Positions 1-10,520 are shown, counted from the stretch's first letter. The stretch: 64,000 nucleotides of DNA from Ascarosepion bandense (GCA_037127315.1 JBBBDQ010001269.1:1801501-1865500), one strand, 5' to 3'. Numbers and translations: made by a program. Notes: generated by a model from the letters alone, not told the origin.

Positions 1-530
1 TACTACCTCATCTCAGAAATATAGACAAAGATTTTTCCCCATGCCATACGAGCAAGAAAACCTATCCATGGCTATCAAACAATTTCTACGACTAAATAAC
101 TCTTTACATCTGGCCATTTAACTTCCAAGATTGCAATTCCCTTTCGATTATTATGCGTGGGTTGCAAATGAGCGAGAGACCAACAGAAATCTTTAAGCAC
201 CAAATATGAACTGAAATCATCGATTATGGCAGCATTCGGCAATATAAAAATGGAGACCATCCAGAAGAATAACAAGAGATTCCAAAACCATCTGCAGTCT
301 ATGATTGAAACCAATAGTGATTTTGTTAAATAAATTTATTTTTCATTATTTAGAGATATATTTAATAAATTTAAATTTAAATAAATTTATTTTTCATTAT
401 TTAGAGATATATTTTAGCAATTTTACTAAATATATCCTAAAATGAGAAGTTAGTATTATTTTCATTTTTGCCTAATTTAGATGATCATTTGTCCATCATG
501 CAATGTAGACAGGTAATGTGGTTAGTATAT
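1..530. other. Unique AT-rich sequence, no gene recognised
   Basis: No ORF here resembles a known protein. The longest open frame, 79 codons on the minus strand (75-314), has no recognisable motif. A 36-bp AT-rich segment occurs twice in direct orientation (328-363 and 379-414), a small local duplication. Confidence 0.5.
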
Positions 531-660
531 ACTAGCAGTATAGCCCGGCGTTGCTCGGGTGTAATGAAAGCTTTAAAACTAATCCATGGTCCTGGAGCTC
601 GGAGTCAGCCTAAAGAATATTTGAAATAATAAAATAATTGCGACAATTTACTAATCGCAC

Positions 661-706
<46 letters not shown>

Positions 707-834
707 TAGCAGTATAGCCCGGCGTTGCTCGGGTGTAATGAAAGCTTTAAAACTAATCCATGGTCCTGGAGCTCGGAGTCAGCCTAAAGAATATTTGAAA
801 TAATAAAATAATTGCGACAATTTACTAATCGCAC

Positions 835-875
<41 letters not shown>

Positions 876-1003
876 TAGCAGTATAGCCCGGCGTTGCTCG
901 GGTGTAATGAAAGCTTTAAAACTAATCCATGGTCCTGGAGCTCGGAGTCAGCCTAAAGAATATTTGAAATAATAAAATAATTGCGACAATTTACTAATCG
1001 CAC

Positions 1004-1038
<35 letters not shown>

Positions 1039-1174
1039 TAGCAGTATAGCCCGGCGTTGCTCGGGTGTAATGAAAGCTTTAAAACTAATCCATGGTCCTG
1101 GAGCTCGGAGTCAGCCTAAAGAATATTTGAAATAATAAAATAATTGCGACAATTTACTAATCGCACCTCATATA

Positions 1175-1209
<35 letters not shown>

Positions 1210-1337
1210 TAGCAGTATAGCCCGGCGTTGCTCGGGTGTAATGAAAGCTTTAAAACTAATCCATGGTCCTGGAGCTCGGAGTCAGCCTAAAGAATATTTG
1301 AAATAATAAAATAATTGCGACAATTTACTAATCGCAC

Positions 1338-1378
<41 letters not shown>

Positions 1379-1506
1379 TAGCAGTATAGCCCGGCGTTGC
1401 TCGGGTGTAATGAAAGCTTTAAAACTAATCCATGGTCCTGGAGCTCGGAGTCAGCCTAAAGAATATTTGAAATAATAAAATAATTGCGACAATTTACTAA
1501 TCGCAC

Positions 1507-1548
<42 letters not shown>

Positions 1549-1675
1549 TAGCAGTATAGCCCGGCGTTGCTCGGGTGTAATGAAAGCTTTAAAACTAATC
1601 CATGGTCCTGGAGCTCGGAGTCAGCCTAAAGAATATTTGAAATAATAAAATAATTGCGACAATTTACTAATCGCA

Positions 1676-1726
<51 letters not shown>

Positions 1727-1729
1727 GTG

Positions 1730-1777
<48 letters not shown>
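531..1777 (+). repeat. Tandem satellite array of a TA-flanked unit (7 near-identical copies)
   Basis: Seven units start at about 531, 705, 874, 1037, 1208, 1377 and 1547, giving periods of 163-174 bp. Each has a nearly invariant core of about 125 bp, beginning ACTAGCAGTATAGCCCGGCG and ending ATCGCACCTC. The cores are joined by (TA)n linkers of varying length, which account for almost all the difference in period. Unit 7 carries CGCACATC instead of CGCACCTC. A short inverted copy of the unit end (GAGGTGCGAT, 1723-1732) follows inside a TA tract. The core's first ~90 bp are the same as the end of the dispersed element at 1778-2333, so the array appears to be amplified from one end of that element. 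Confidence 0.9.
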
Positions 1778-1779
<2 letters not shown>

Positions 1780-1958
1780 TAGCAGTATAGCCCGGCGTTG
1801 CTCGGGTGTAATGAAAGCTTTAAAACTAATCCATAGTCCTGGAGCTCAGACTCAGCCTAAAGAATATTTGTGGGAAGTTTAGTGAGAATCGGATAAAAAT
1901 TGTAGATTTGTATAAAGTACATACAGACAGATAAACAGACACACACACAAACATATTG

Positions 1959-2007
<49 letters not shown>

Positions 2008-2333
2008 CGATTTTCTGCACTATTGTAAGAACTGCAACCTTGAAACTTCTGAATATCGTTTCTTATGTCTTTGTCTATGAGTGTCTCAAATTTGATTAAA
2101 ATCGGACCACTCCTTCTATAACCCGCTTTTTTCGATTATCAGTTTTCGATAATTATCGGGGGTACCTCAACAAAAAACCTAGCAAAGAACACACGCAGAC
2201 ACTTATAGTACAACTGTGTAAATTATCAAGAAAATCGGTTCAGCCGTTTCGGAGTCTATAGGTAACGGATACACACACATACACAGACACACACACACAG
2301 ACAAAGTTCCATTTATAAATAAGTTTAGATTAG
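1778..2333 (+). mobile_element. TA-associated dispersed repeat, long copy
   Basis: It starts directly after a (TA)n tract with the same ACTAGCAGTATAGCCCGGCG motif and ends AAGTTTAGATTA. Inside are CA-rich and TA microsatellites and a conserved stretch around 2237-2255 (GGTTCAGCCGTTTCGGAGT). Related copies in this window lie at 11572-12057 (minus), 36122-36639, 47369-47840 and 49091-49790. No ORF or tRNA promoter is evident, so it is nonautonomous. Read on the minus strand it would end in a (TA)n tail, as a LINE-mobilised element with a microsatellite tail might, but the class is not settled. Confidence 0.75.
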
Positions 2334-2651
2334 ATATATATAGTTAAATTGATAATAGCCCCGATGAATTGATGGAGAAGCTCAACTATAAAACTCTGGA
2401 GGCAAAATACTGAAGGTGACATAAATCGGCTTTCTTCCCGCTTTCTCGTGCTACCTTCTGTAGAAGGACCTTCATTCTCCTTTCCGTGTCTGCTATCAGC
2501 ACCGTGTCATCTGCATATCTTAAATTATCGAGATTGTGGCCACCAATGAAGAATACTGGCAAGGGTTTTATTTCTCTCAGAATTGTTTTGCTGTAAACGT
2601 TGAATAGATCCAGTGAGAAAATACATCCTGGTTTTACGCCCCTTTACATTT

Positions 2652-2948
2652 CAGTCAGCTAAGTGCCATATGTGATACACGCTTTGGACGATCATGAAAC
2701 ATGACGGACTAGGCAGAAGATTATCCCGAAGTAAGTTGCCATTGCTTATTGCGATAGACTGGTTGCCAGCCAAGGTTATATCACCCAATCTATCCTATTA
2801 TTTAACCCATAACTGGAGGGAAGAGAAAGATTAATACCTTTCCCAAGGGTATTTGTGCGTAAGTGAATGCAAGGAATTCAAATGGAATTCGAACTCGGCA
2901 CCCAGATTTGTCGTTCCGAGTCGATATCCACTGCACCACAACGCATAT
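2652..2948 (-). mobile_element. SINE-1 (tRNA-derived), copy a
   Basis: A member of a ~305-bp family found seven times here. Read on the minus strand it starts with a tRNA-like head (A box near TGGTGCAGTGG, B box like GAGTTCGAATTCC) and ends in GGCACTTAGCTGACTG. It lies inside the minus-strand LINE and splits its RT. Several positions differ from the other copies (for example GCTTTGGACGATCATGAAAC near the tail), so it is not among the youngest. Confidence 0.85.
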
Positions 2949-3317
2949 ATTTTGTAGATCTGTTGAATTTACTTCCTGTCATTACGCAAGCGGTTTGCTG
3001 CCAATATACATTGTTGATTATCCTAACGTCTTTTCCTAAAAGGGCGAAGTCGTCGAGCATCTCTATTAATCTTTGTGCTGTACTTTGTCAAATGCCTTCG
3101 CGTAGTCTATAAAGCACAAATAGTAATCTTTTTGCATTTCTATTACTCTCTCAGATAGCATTCTGAACATGAATATCGCATTTTTTTGTCCCGGTATCTT
3201 TAACAGTACAACGCTGTTCTTGTCCTATCTCTGGGCCGATTCTGTTGTGCGCTGGGTTCATCAGAATCCGATTGTTCAGTGAAGTTCAGTTCCTTTACGC
3301 CTGGTTTCTTAGGTAGT

Positions 3318-3691
3318 TGTTGTGGAGGAATATCCTGTCTTACCAAGGAATGGGTATGGTCGGGGTTATAAAAGACCGGGACTTATACGAGAGTCTTGAT
3401 CATTACACGGGAGTGATCGAGAGTGTTCGTCATTACACGAAAGATCTAAAGCCATCGGCCTTAGCCGAGTGTTAGACGTCACTAGACAGAAGCCTTCTTC
3501 TCAAGACGGACGCAAACGTCCTATACAGAGACATTGCCTTTTTAAATGTTATTCTTGTTAACTGTTCGTTGGTGTACTTGTATTTGGTTTATTGTACTGA
3601 GGTATAATAAATCTTTATTTATATATACTCAGTGTTACGAGTTATTTCTTGCACTATTCATTCTGTGTTTATCCGCTCCCGGGATACAACA
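3318..3691 (+). mobile_element. Solo LTR of a Ty3/gypsy-like element with 5-bp TSD
   Basis: The segment starts TGTTGTGGAGG and ends GATACAACA, the canonical TG...CA with matching short inverted ends. It is flanked by GTAGT on both sides (3313-3317 and 3692-3696), a 5-bp target-site duplication. Inside are TATAAAAG (about 3368, promoter-like) and AATAAATC (about 3607, a poly(A)-signal context), in the right order for U3-R-U5. No internal coding region follows, so this is a solo LTR left by LTR-LTR recombination. Partial relatives on the minus strand are at 29445-29902. It is inserted in the LINE at 2398-4029. Confidence 0.85.
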
Positions 3692-4023
3692 GTAGTGTTA
3701 CGAGAAATTGATCTTAGTTCCTCCGATATAGTACCACTGTTGTAGATTTATTACTTCTATGAGCCTGTATATGCCATAGTATTGGAAGGGCATCAACATC
3801 TCTATTACGATTCCATCGGGTCCTGCTGCTTTCTTTCTGTTCAATTTAGCCATCGGCGATTCCACTTAGATTTTTTAATATTTCTGGCCAGTCCGTATTT
3901 ATATGCATTGTTGGTTGCTGTCTCTTGTGGAAGAAATCAGCAAAATGCTTATCCAATCTATGAAGTATTTGTTCTTCTTTTTAGTACAAGTGTACCGTCC
4001 TTTGCTTTTATACATCCAGTTGA

Positions 4024-4215
4024 TTTTTTTTAATCATTTCGCCCCAAGCAGGACATTCCACTGCCACTATTGCGCAGGGGGTTACATAGGGAAAAGTGCT
4101 GAGAAAGAGTGGTTAGTTATAGGTAATATCGGAAGGAGGGTGGTAGACTGATGAGGATAAAGAGGATGGGGTTGGGTAGATGGTTTTTCAGGGAATGGAT
4201 GTGGGTTAGTGTAAT
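4024..4215 (-). mobile_element. Jockey/CR1-like LINE, 3' end only
   Basis: On the minus strand this is the 3' UTR of the LINE family called LINE-J here: a stretch close to GTAGCCCCCTGCGCAATAG, then a GGGGCGAAATGATT-like end and an A tail (the T run at 4022-4030). It matches the ends of the copies at 5020-5585, 19284-19926, 25290-25720, 29060-29450, 43105-43850 and 62330-63450. It is 5' truncated before any coding sequence. Confidence 0.7.
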
Positions 4216-4302
4216 AGTGTAATTGTTTTCAAATTTACAAACCTAGATAAACCAATGATATTTTCGCTTCTGTTAATATAAAAAAGTCCAGCATAATAAA
4301 TT

Positions 4303-4354
4303 CTACACTGCCGTGATAAAGTCCTTCAGAGGACGAAATGCGTCGGCTAAGTAG
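4303..4354 (+). ncRNA. Hammerhead-ribozyme-like fold (degenerate)
   Basis: The order of elements matches a type-I hammerhead. CTAC and GCC on the left (4303-4312) can pair with GGC and GTAG on the right (4345-4354) across a 3x3 internal loop, as stem I. A core-like GTGATAAA (4313-4320) follows, then a perfect 5-bp stem GTCCT/AGGAC with a TCAG loop, then GAAA, then GTC at the expected cleavage position. Against the consensus CUGANGA the core has C3 to G and G8 to A, and one extra base before stem II, so it is probably inactive. Penelope-like elements are known to carry hammerheads. The host repeat here is not identified. Confidence 0.35.
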
Positions 4355-4435
4355 TTTTTCCTTTTGTATAATTTAATTTATTTTGTCTCTTTAACAAATA
4401 CACACCATTGAGTATATTTACATATACATATATAT

Positions 4436-4466
<31 letters not shown>

Positions 4467-5019
4467 CGGTGAGTGGGGACACTGGATACATCGAGCGAAT
4501 CTACTTATGGTAAACTAATATAAGGTAAAAGATGGTTTCCATTTAAAGACAATTTATTTTCATTGTTGAATGTCAAAACAAGCATTATCTCAGACCTCTG
4601 GGTATTTCAGTCGTAAATTGTGTCACCAAGCTGGAGATCCTTGCCATAACAGAAGAGGAATGTATTAAACGTACATAGTTTAAGTAACATAACTTTTATC
4701 TCTTTATTTGTCTGTGTGAGTCCAAGAGCGGAGAAAGCTTTGTGGCGTTGTACGTGAAAACCCGTACATTTCTCAGTGCGTCAGAATAAAAAATTCCATC
4801 ACATTTGGCTTGCGACCAACTATTTGTCAACGTCGGATTTCAAGAGAAAATATCTTTTCAATTTTTCGTCTATAGGCTTATCCTTTAAAGGTGATGACAT
4901 TTCTTGATAAATTTTCGAACAAGAGCTATGTTTCAAAATATACAACACAGGGCCTTGACAAAAATTAACTAGAAGATATTATAAATAAAACAATTAATAT
5001 GGTCTACTAAAAACCTATA
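4355..5019. other. No gene; short (GA)n tract
   Basis: Unique AT-rich sequence with a (GA)n microsatellite at about 4438-4466. No ORF of note and no repeat shared with the rest of the window was seen. Confidence 0.5.
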
Positions 5020-5585
5020 ATAATTTCACCCTAAGCAGGGCAGTACCGCCACTGATGTGCAGAGGGCTACATAAGAGAGTTAAAGTTATCGATAGGGGGA
5101 GAGTGAAGACAAAGACGAACCAGTTAAAGGGGATGAAAGTGAAAGAGCAAAAGAAGGGTGTGACCACGCGGGTGAAGACAGCTACAAAGGTAGTGAGAAA
5201 GGGAAAAAACAAGATACACAGGGTGATGTGGAAAGAGCTGAAGTTAAGTGGATAAGAGATGGGAATTGATTTTGCATTGAAATTCCTGGAGGTTGTAGAT
5301 GTCTGGAAAGGAAGTATATAGAAGGGAGTTCCACAGGCGAGAAAAGAAGCTGGTGGAGTAGAATTGTAGCCTGCATTTGGTAGATCTAACTGTAAAAGAG
5401 TGGGACCATTTTACCAGTTTGGTTGCCTGAGTTAATTCTTGTGGCGGGGGCACCAGGGATCTAAGTTCGTCAGAGCAGAAGCCATGAAAATATTTATAGA
5501 AGAGACAGAGGGAAACCACATCCCGCCGAGGCGAAAGTGGCTGGAGTCGAGCTGCCAGGTCGGAACCAATCACATTACAGAAAAG
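5020..5585 (-). pseudogene. Jockey/CR1-like LINE (LINE-J), C-terminal RT region and 3' UTR
   Basis: The minus-strand frame 5573-5244 encodes the C-terminal tail typical of this family: DLAARLQPLSPRRDVVSLCL, then FYKYFHGFCSDELRSLVPP, then a SFFSRLWNSLL-type motif close to the RLWNSLP motif found at the end of many jockey/CR1 polymerases, then NLQEFQCKINSHLLS before the stop. The 3' UTR runs to the GGGTGAAAT-like end at about 5025. It is 5' truncated, as usual for target-primed LINEs, and the reverse-transcriptase core is absent. A few codons are missing inside SFFSRLWN relative to the copies at 25317 and 62949. Confidence 0.8.
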
Positions 5586-6245
5586 ATGACAGCACAGTCC
5601 TGTTTAGAGGCTGAAAGAGTTTGTAAATTCTACAAAAGATTCGTATTTAAAGACAGGGAAAATTACTTCTGTTCTTTTTTTTATTTGAAAGCTTGGCGCA
5701 ATATAATCTTCAATTCAACTGGTTATGTGCTGTACAATACTTAACACTGAAAATGGAAATTATATTAAATTCAAGAAAAGAAAAAAAGCAAAAGCGGTCA
5801 GTAGTGACGTTTCGCACTCCTGGAACAAATACCTGTCATTATTTTCAGTGACGATTTCAGACAACGATTGGCCTTAGAAGCTGACTCATGGACCGTCCTA
5901 AATGTGACGATAGGTTATCATCCCTAGACTCATGTAAGAGTTGATGTCGACTAAGAGACTAATCAAATGACATATTTAACGATGACTTAATGACTTTTAC
6001 TCAATAGAATGAGTATTTAATTCGTTAGATGTTTATCTGGAAATGATACAAAAATGTTATATTGATGACAATGAACCCTATGTAGATAAACGCCGCTTGA
6101 AGCGGTCTTTACGTTAGGCATATACGCTTTGATTTCAACATCAATTTTCTTTTTTCGAAACATAATGCGAGCAGGAAAATTGTGTACTGGTGCCAAGGGA
6201 AAATATATAAAACTAAAATTAAGATCTCAGGAAAATATCTTTATT
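5586..6245. other. No gene recognised
   Basis: Unique AT-rich sequence. The 101-codon frame at 5439-5744 is mostly the reverse of the LINE tail and is not a gene. Confidence 0.5.
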
Positions 6246-7060
6246 GATATTCATACAGGCTGCGATTGATGAATTGTCGTCTAAATAACGCAAAACTGAA
6301 AATAACACTGACATCTAAATGACGCCAAAATGAAAATATCAATGACACTTCATTTAAGTAGATATACAAGGTGCGATGGATGAATTGTCGTCTAACTGAC
6401 GCCAAAATTAAGGTATCAATGACACTTCATTTTAACAGATATACAATGTGCGATGGATGAATTGTCGTCCATATGACGTCAAAATTAAGGTATCAATGAC
6501 ATTTCATTCTAAAAATATACAGTGTGCGATGGATGAATTGTCATCTAAATAACGCCAAAATGAAAATATCAATGACACTTCATTTTAGCAGATATACAGG
6601 GTGCGATGTATGAATTGTCATCTAAATGACGCCAAAATGAAAATATCAATGACACTTCATTTTAAAATATATACAGGGTGCGATGGATGACTTGTCATCT
6701 AAATGACACCAAAATGAAAATATCAATGACATTTCATTTTAACAGATATACAGGGTGTGATGGATGAATTGTCGTCTAAATGACGCCAAAATTAAGGTAT
6801 CAATGACATTTCATTTTAACAATTATACGGTGTGCGATGGATGAATTGTCATCTAAATGACACCAAAATGAAAATATCAATGACACTTCATTTTAGCAGA
6901 TATACAGGGTGCGATGTATGAATTGTCATCTAAATGACGCCAAAATGAAAATATCAATGACATTTCATTTTAAAAGATATACAGTGTGTGATGGATGAAT
7001 TGTCATTTAAATGACGCCAAAATTAAAATAACACTGACAGTTTATTTTAAAAGATATATT
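6246..7060. repeat. 77-bp minisatellite with four-unit higher-order structure
   Basis: About ten units with starts (GTGCGATGGATG or variants) at 6371, 6448, 6524, 6601, 6678, 6755, 6832, 6909 and 6986, plus a degenerate unit at the left edge. Spacing is 76-77 bp. Units alternate between an AAATTAAGGTATC type and an AAATGAAAATATC type. Diagnostic variants such as TTTTAGCAGATATACAGG recur in units 308 bp apart (6524 and 6832), which is a four-unit higher-order repeat. No ORF runs through the array. Confidence 0.9.
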
Positions 7061-8500
7061 TACAAAATTGCACAAAATATCGTGAAATACTAAAGTGTAC
7101 ATGTATTCATGTATTCATGTAAATTGCCATTGCCTTCAATCATGTCCTCCAGACAACTTCGAAAACTTCTGCAACTCTTCTTGGTTGTATCCTTGTTTAA
7201 ATTGATGAATGATATCATTATCCTTGCTTTCAGTTAATCGTTGATGTTACAAGGAGTTCTGTTGTACATACAAAAAATCTGTTTTTTTTTATTTTGTTTT
7301 TGTTCTTTTGATTTTCACTCTCTTTCATTCACTTTTATCCTCCTCTCTGCGTCAGAAAGTGAGTTTCTTCATTCTGCCTATAACCAGAATACACCGACTG
7401 CTCTTCTTTTTGTGAAGTGTTCGATTCCTACTAATACATTTTATTTAACTTCATTGTTTTGATAGATTTTAGTTTCGTGTTTTGCGTTCATCTCCGTCCC
7501 ATTTCATGATCATATATTTGTTATCCATTTATATAAGAAAGAAGGAGAAAAAATAAGATATTTGAACGTTTCTTTACTACGAAATAATTATATCAGTGAA
7601 CTTTTAGTAGATTCCTTGTGAATATATGGTATTGCGGTATAGGTATTTATCCTTGATAATGGCTAAAAGTATAGCTGAAAACGCTCCTGTACACAGAACA
7701 CTCAGGTAAATTCTACATAATTTATGCCCAGAAAAGAAGAAAACTATAAAAACACAAGAAAAATGAATTGAAAAATTTAACTGCAATGTTGGTGGTTTTT
7801 TATTGAAACTTTTATAACTGCAATTTAAACCTCTCAGATAATTTTAAGAATCGTTTCTGTGTATTTTCAGTTAATAGAAGGCTCAAGCGCCACACAAGCT
7901 AGTAATATACCGAATTAATTTAGTTTATGTACGCAACAGGGGCGGTGAAAAAAAAGGTCTGAATATAAATAGGATAGATAAAGTTGACCCTAACCTTGAA
8001 AAAGTTTAGGTTATATTGAACAAAGAATGCATCTTCTAAGACGTATATTCCACAAAAGAAAAGTGGCTCTTGGAAAGAAATTGTCTGAATTAATTTAATT
8101 CCTAAAGCTATACAAAATAGATGAAGATGATTCAAACCTGTGTACGAGGTATGGTGGTTCTTACATTTAACACCCTTAATTGATAGGCCTACGAAATGCA
8201 TAGAAAAAAGTAGTAGTGAAAGGCTTTCTACAATTCGCCTGCAGGAAAACTTCCATTGAGCGGAAAATAATTCATTACTCACACAGCCCTAAAAAGGCAT
8301 ATGAATTCGGTCACATCTAGAAAATGATTCATTTTGCAGTATCAGCCCAGATCTGGCAGCAATATAAGACTTTTTCTGATTTACTTAACTAAATGACTTA
8401 TTATGAAATTGGTTCTCTGTACCGCACCACACTAGTGTGCTGCATGATCTTCTTAAATGTGCCACCAGATAGTGGCACGCCATATATATATATATATATA
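7061..8500. other. No gene recognised
   Basis: AT-rich unique DNA. The longest frame, 120 codons on the minus strand (8282-7920), is rich in F, L and I, lacks a recognisable domain and probably arises by chance. A short (TA)n tract at 8482-8501 leads into the next SINE. Confidence 0.45.
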
Positions 8501-8501
8501 T

Positions 8502-8800
8502 AGTCATCCGCAGAGAGATCTGTTTCGCTGTATCACAGCTCATCAGTACGGTTAGACTCCGATTGCTCCTTAACCCAGGATTGAAACCCGACCAAATTGG
8601 CGTCAGTCGGCGATTCTACCTCTGGGCCACGAGCCTTCGGTAGAAGAAGGCAGACTTTTTAGCGCGTATATCATTATACACGCCCAATAGCCATAGTGCT
8701 CTAATTCATTATTGAATGAGCCATACGCGTATATGCCAGAGCAGCTACTGTTTTCAAAGTCTCCCATTCTTCCAGAGTGCTCAATCAGGGTGTGAGAGCG
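8502..8800 (-). mobile_element. SINE-2 (tRNA-derived), copy a
   Basis: On the minus strand the head holds pol III promoter boxes: A box like TGGCCCAGAGGTAGA (8615-8629) and B box like GGGTTTCAATCC (8578-8589). The element ends ...CGGATGACTA and runs into (TA)n, which behaves as its 3' tail. Other copies are at 11031-11322, 47841-48140, 52064-52215 and 52559-52715, all in the same orientation and four of the five after a TA tract. Confidence 0.85.
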
Positions 8801-8820
8801 TATATATATATATATATCTG

Positions 8821-9420
8821 TTACGGAAATTAACGAATTTTAACGAAACTTGGTTATAAAAAACCGACAATTTGAAATTAATTGTTTGAACATTATTTTT
8901 ATCGATACTCGTATTTAAGTAGATATAATCAGGCCAGTAGATATAACTATATAATACTGTTTAATTAAAAAAAACAGAATATCTACTTAAATACGAGTAT
9001 CGATAAAAAATAATGTTCAAACAATTCATTTCAAATTGTCGTTTGTTTATAACCAAGTTTCGTTAAAATTCGTTAATTTCCGTAAGATGTTTACATTTGT
9101 TGACATTGTGATAGATTTCAGAGCAGATATGGTTGTTATGATAAATTCTGTTATATAGGCTTGATTAAAAACGCGCTTGGACTGGAGACCATTCGTGGTC
9201 GAGCGGTCCAAGACGTTGTCAGATCAAATGGTAGCTTTCCCTATGTAAATAGGGGTCGCAGGTTCGAATCCTGCCGAATGGAATACATTTTCGTCATAAC
9301 AATTTATCGTAAATAATCAGGCCGGTAGATATAATACTTTTTAATTAAAAAACAAAATATCTACTTAAATACGAGTATCGATAAAAAATAATGTTCAAAC
9401 AATTCATTTCATATATGTCT
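8821..9420. mobile_element. Foldback/TIR element carrying a tRNA-like body
   Basis: An inverted repeat of about 106 bp has its left arm at 8821-8926 and right arm at 8979-9085, separated by 52 bp. The arms start TTACGGAAATTAACG and include CGATACTCGTATTTAAGTAG. A tRNA-like sequence follows (9189-9282). A second partial copy of the right arm (about 9311-9418) then closes the element next to a TATATG flank. The same parts in inverted order occur at 42140-42460 and 42470-42870. A palindromic version without the tRNA part is at 46900-47107, and a fragment is at 51050-51130. No transposase is present, so it is nonautonomous. Confidence 0.75.
9189..9282 (+). tRNA. tRNA-Leu-like sequence inside the TIR element (probable pseudo-tRNA)
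   Basis: The 94-nt sequence has a perfect 7-bp acceptor stem (CCATTCG with CGAATGG), an A box TGGTCGAGCGG (9196-9206), a long variable-arm hairpin built on CCCTA/TAGGG as in class II tRNAs, and a T arm GCAGG TTCGAAT CCTGC with a perfect B box (9261-9271). The anticodon arm is odd. It reads AGATCAAATG, so a CAA (Leu) anticodon preceded by T33 can be read, but the flanking stem pairs mainly through wobbles and leaves a loop of the wrong size. Two more copies sit in the relatives at 42273-42365 and 42610-42702. It is probably a promoter-bearing tRNA relic, not a working tRNA. Confidence 0.5.
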
Positions 9421-10500
9421 GTCTTTGTACAACGTTAGTAATTGAAAAAATGAAAACGTACTAAACTTTTTTTTTCAAATAATGTTTTCTCACTTATTTG
9501 ATTATGCTATTTTAGATACTTTGTTTTAATATTCACTTTTTAATTAATTTTATTTTGTTGAGTTTAACTTTCAAATTTTTGCCTCCGTTTGCATTAATGG
9601 ATAATAACCTTTTGTCAAATAACTGCTTCTGAAATTCTGTGTTTATTTCCAAGTTTTTATTTTATATAAAATTTATATAGAGACATATTTTTATATATTT
9701 TTTGTTCTATCTGAAATTTATAGAAAAACATCAGTTCTACGGAAATTATTATTTTGTCATAACAATATTTTATTACACTTTTTTATTCGTAATTTGAAAT
9801 AGATCTAAGTATGCCGTACAATTCTAATTTTCATGTAGGTGTACATTTGCTGAAAAAGAGTGAGAAACACTGTTTTATAATAATCGGGTATTTCTAGTTT
9901 ATTTGTATAGTGAAGGATCGAGTATAGTCTAAAGCACAAAAATCCATAATTCTTGAGTAGCAATAAACTATCATCACTCGTCATTTAATTCGCCAAACAC
10001 CAATGATAACTTATTAAGCTCTGAAATTATTCATTCGAAGAGAAACCACAAGTTTATACAAAGAGAATGAGGATTGATCTCACTAGTTTCGCGAAATAGT
10101 CTGAGAGACTGCCAATACTAAGTATCGCTCGTTTACGTCTTACTATTTACTAAACGAAGTGTAGTATGAACTATCGAAACTGCTTAAGAGATGAGCTAGT
10201 TAATTATCGCTCTACAACGAGTGTTTAGTTGTCTTAGCATGTATGTATGTATGTAAGAACAAGGCTTAAACTAATGCCTGTGACACCATTTGCAATATTT
10301 AAACAGTAAGTGTCCTCATCATGTCACGCTTCGGTTTAACAACGTGTTGAAACGCATTTTAAGTATCAAGCGACACAATCGGAAGATAATCGTAACAAAA
10401 TAAGTAAAAGTTATAAGAGTGTGCACGCAACAACTCCAAAAACAAAACAATGCACAATGGAAAGTGACAAATGAGCTACGTACAAATGGCGTAGTATTTG
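9421..10500. other. No gene recognised
   Basis: AT-rich unique sequence with short ATGT runs near 10240. No long ORF and no repeat match elsewhere in the window. Confidence 0.5.
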
Positions 10501-10520
10501 TTTCGTTTTTCTATTGCTAG

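Larger units (their letters stand above)
2398..4029 (-). pseudogene. Degraded LINE reverse transcriptase (endonuclease-RT type), with nested insertions
   Basis: Read on the minus strand, successive fragments recall the endonuclease-reverse-transcriptase LINEs common in marine invertebrates. They run in order: a fingers/palm part with FIDYAKAFDKV-like sequence (around 3080-3130, frameshifted), a DVRIINNVYWQQTACV-like block (about 2985-3030), a GVKPGCIFSLDLFN block (about 2590-2640) and LRYADDTVLIADTER with the YADD catalytic box (about 2490-2530). Frames shift and stops occur, so it is dead. A SINE (2652-2948) separates the QTACV and GVKPGC blocks, and a solo LTR (3318-3691) interrupts the upstream part. 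The same family recurs at 26195-27090. The clade (RTE-, I- or Nimb-like) is uncertain. Confidence 0.75.

Noticed and set aside
7920..8282. 120-codon minus-strand frame, one of the longer ones
   Set aside because: No domain, low-complexity hydrophobic composition typical of chance frames in AT-rich DNA, no supporting neighbour.
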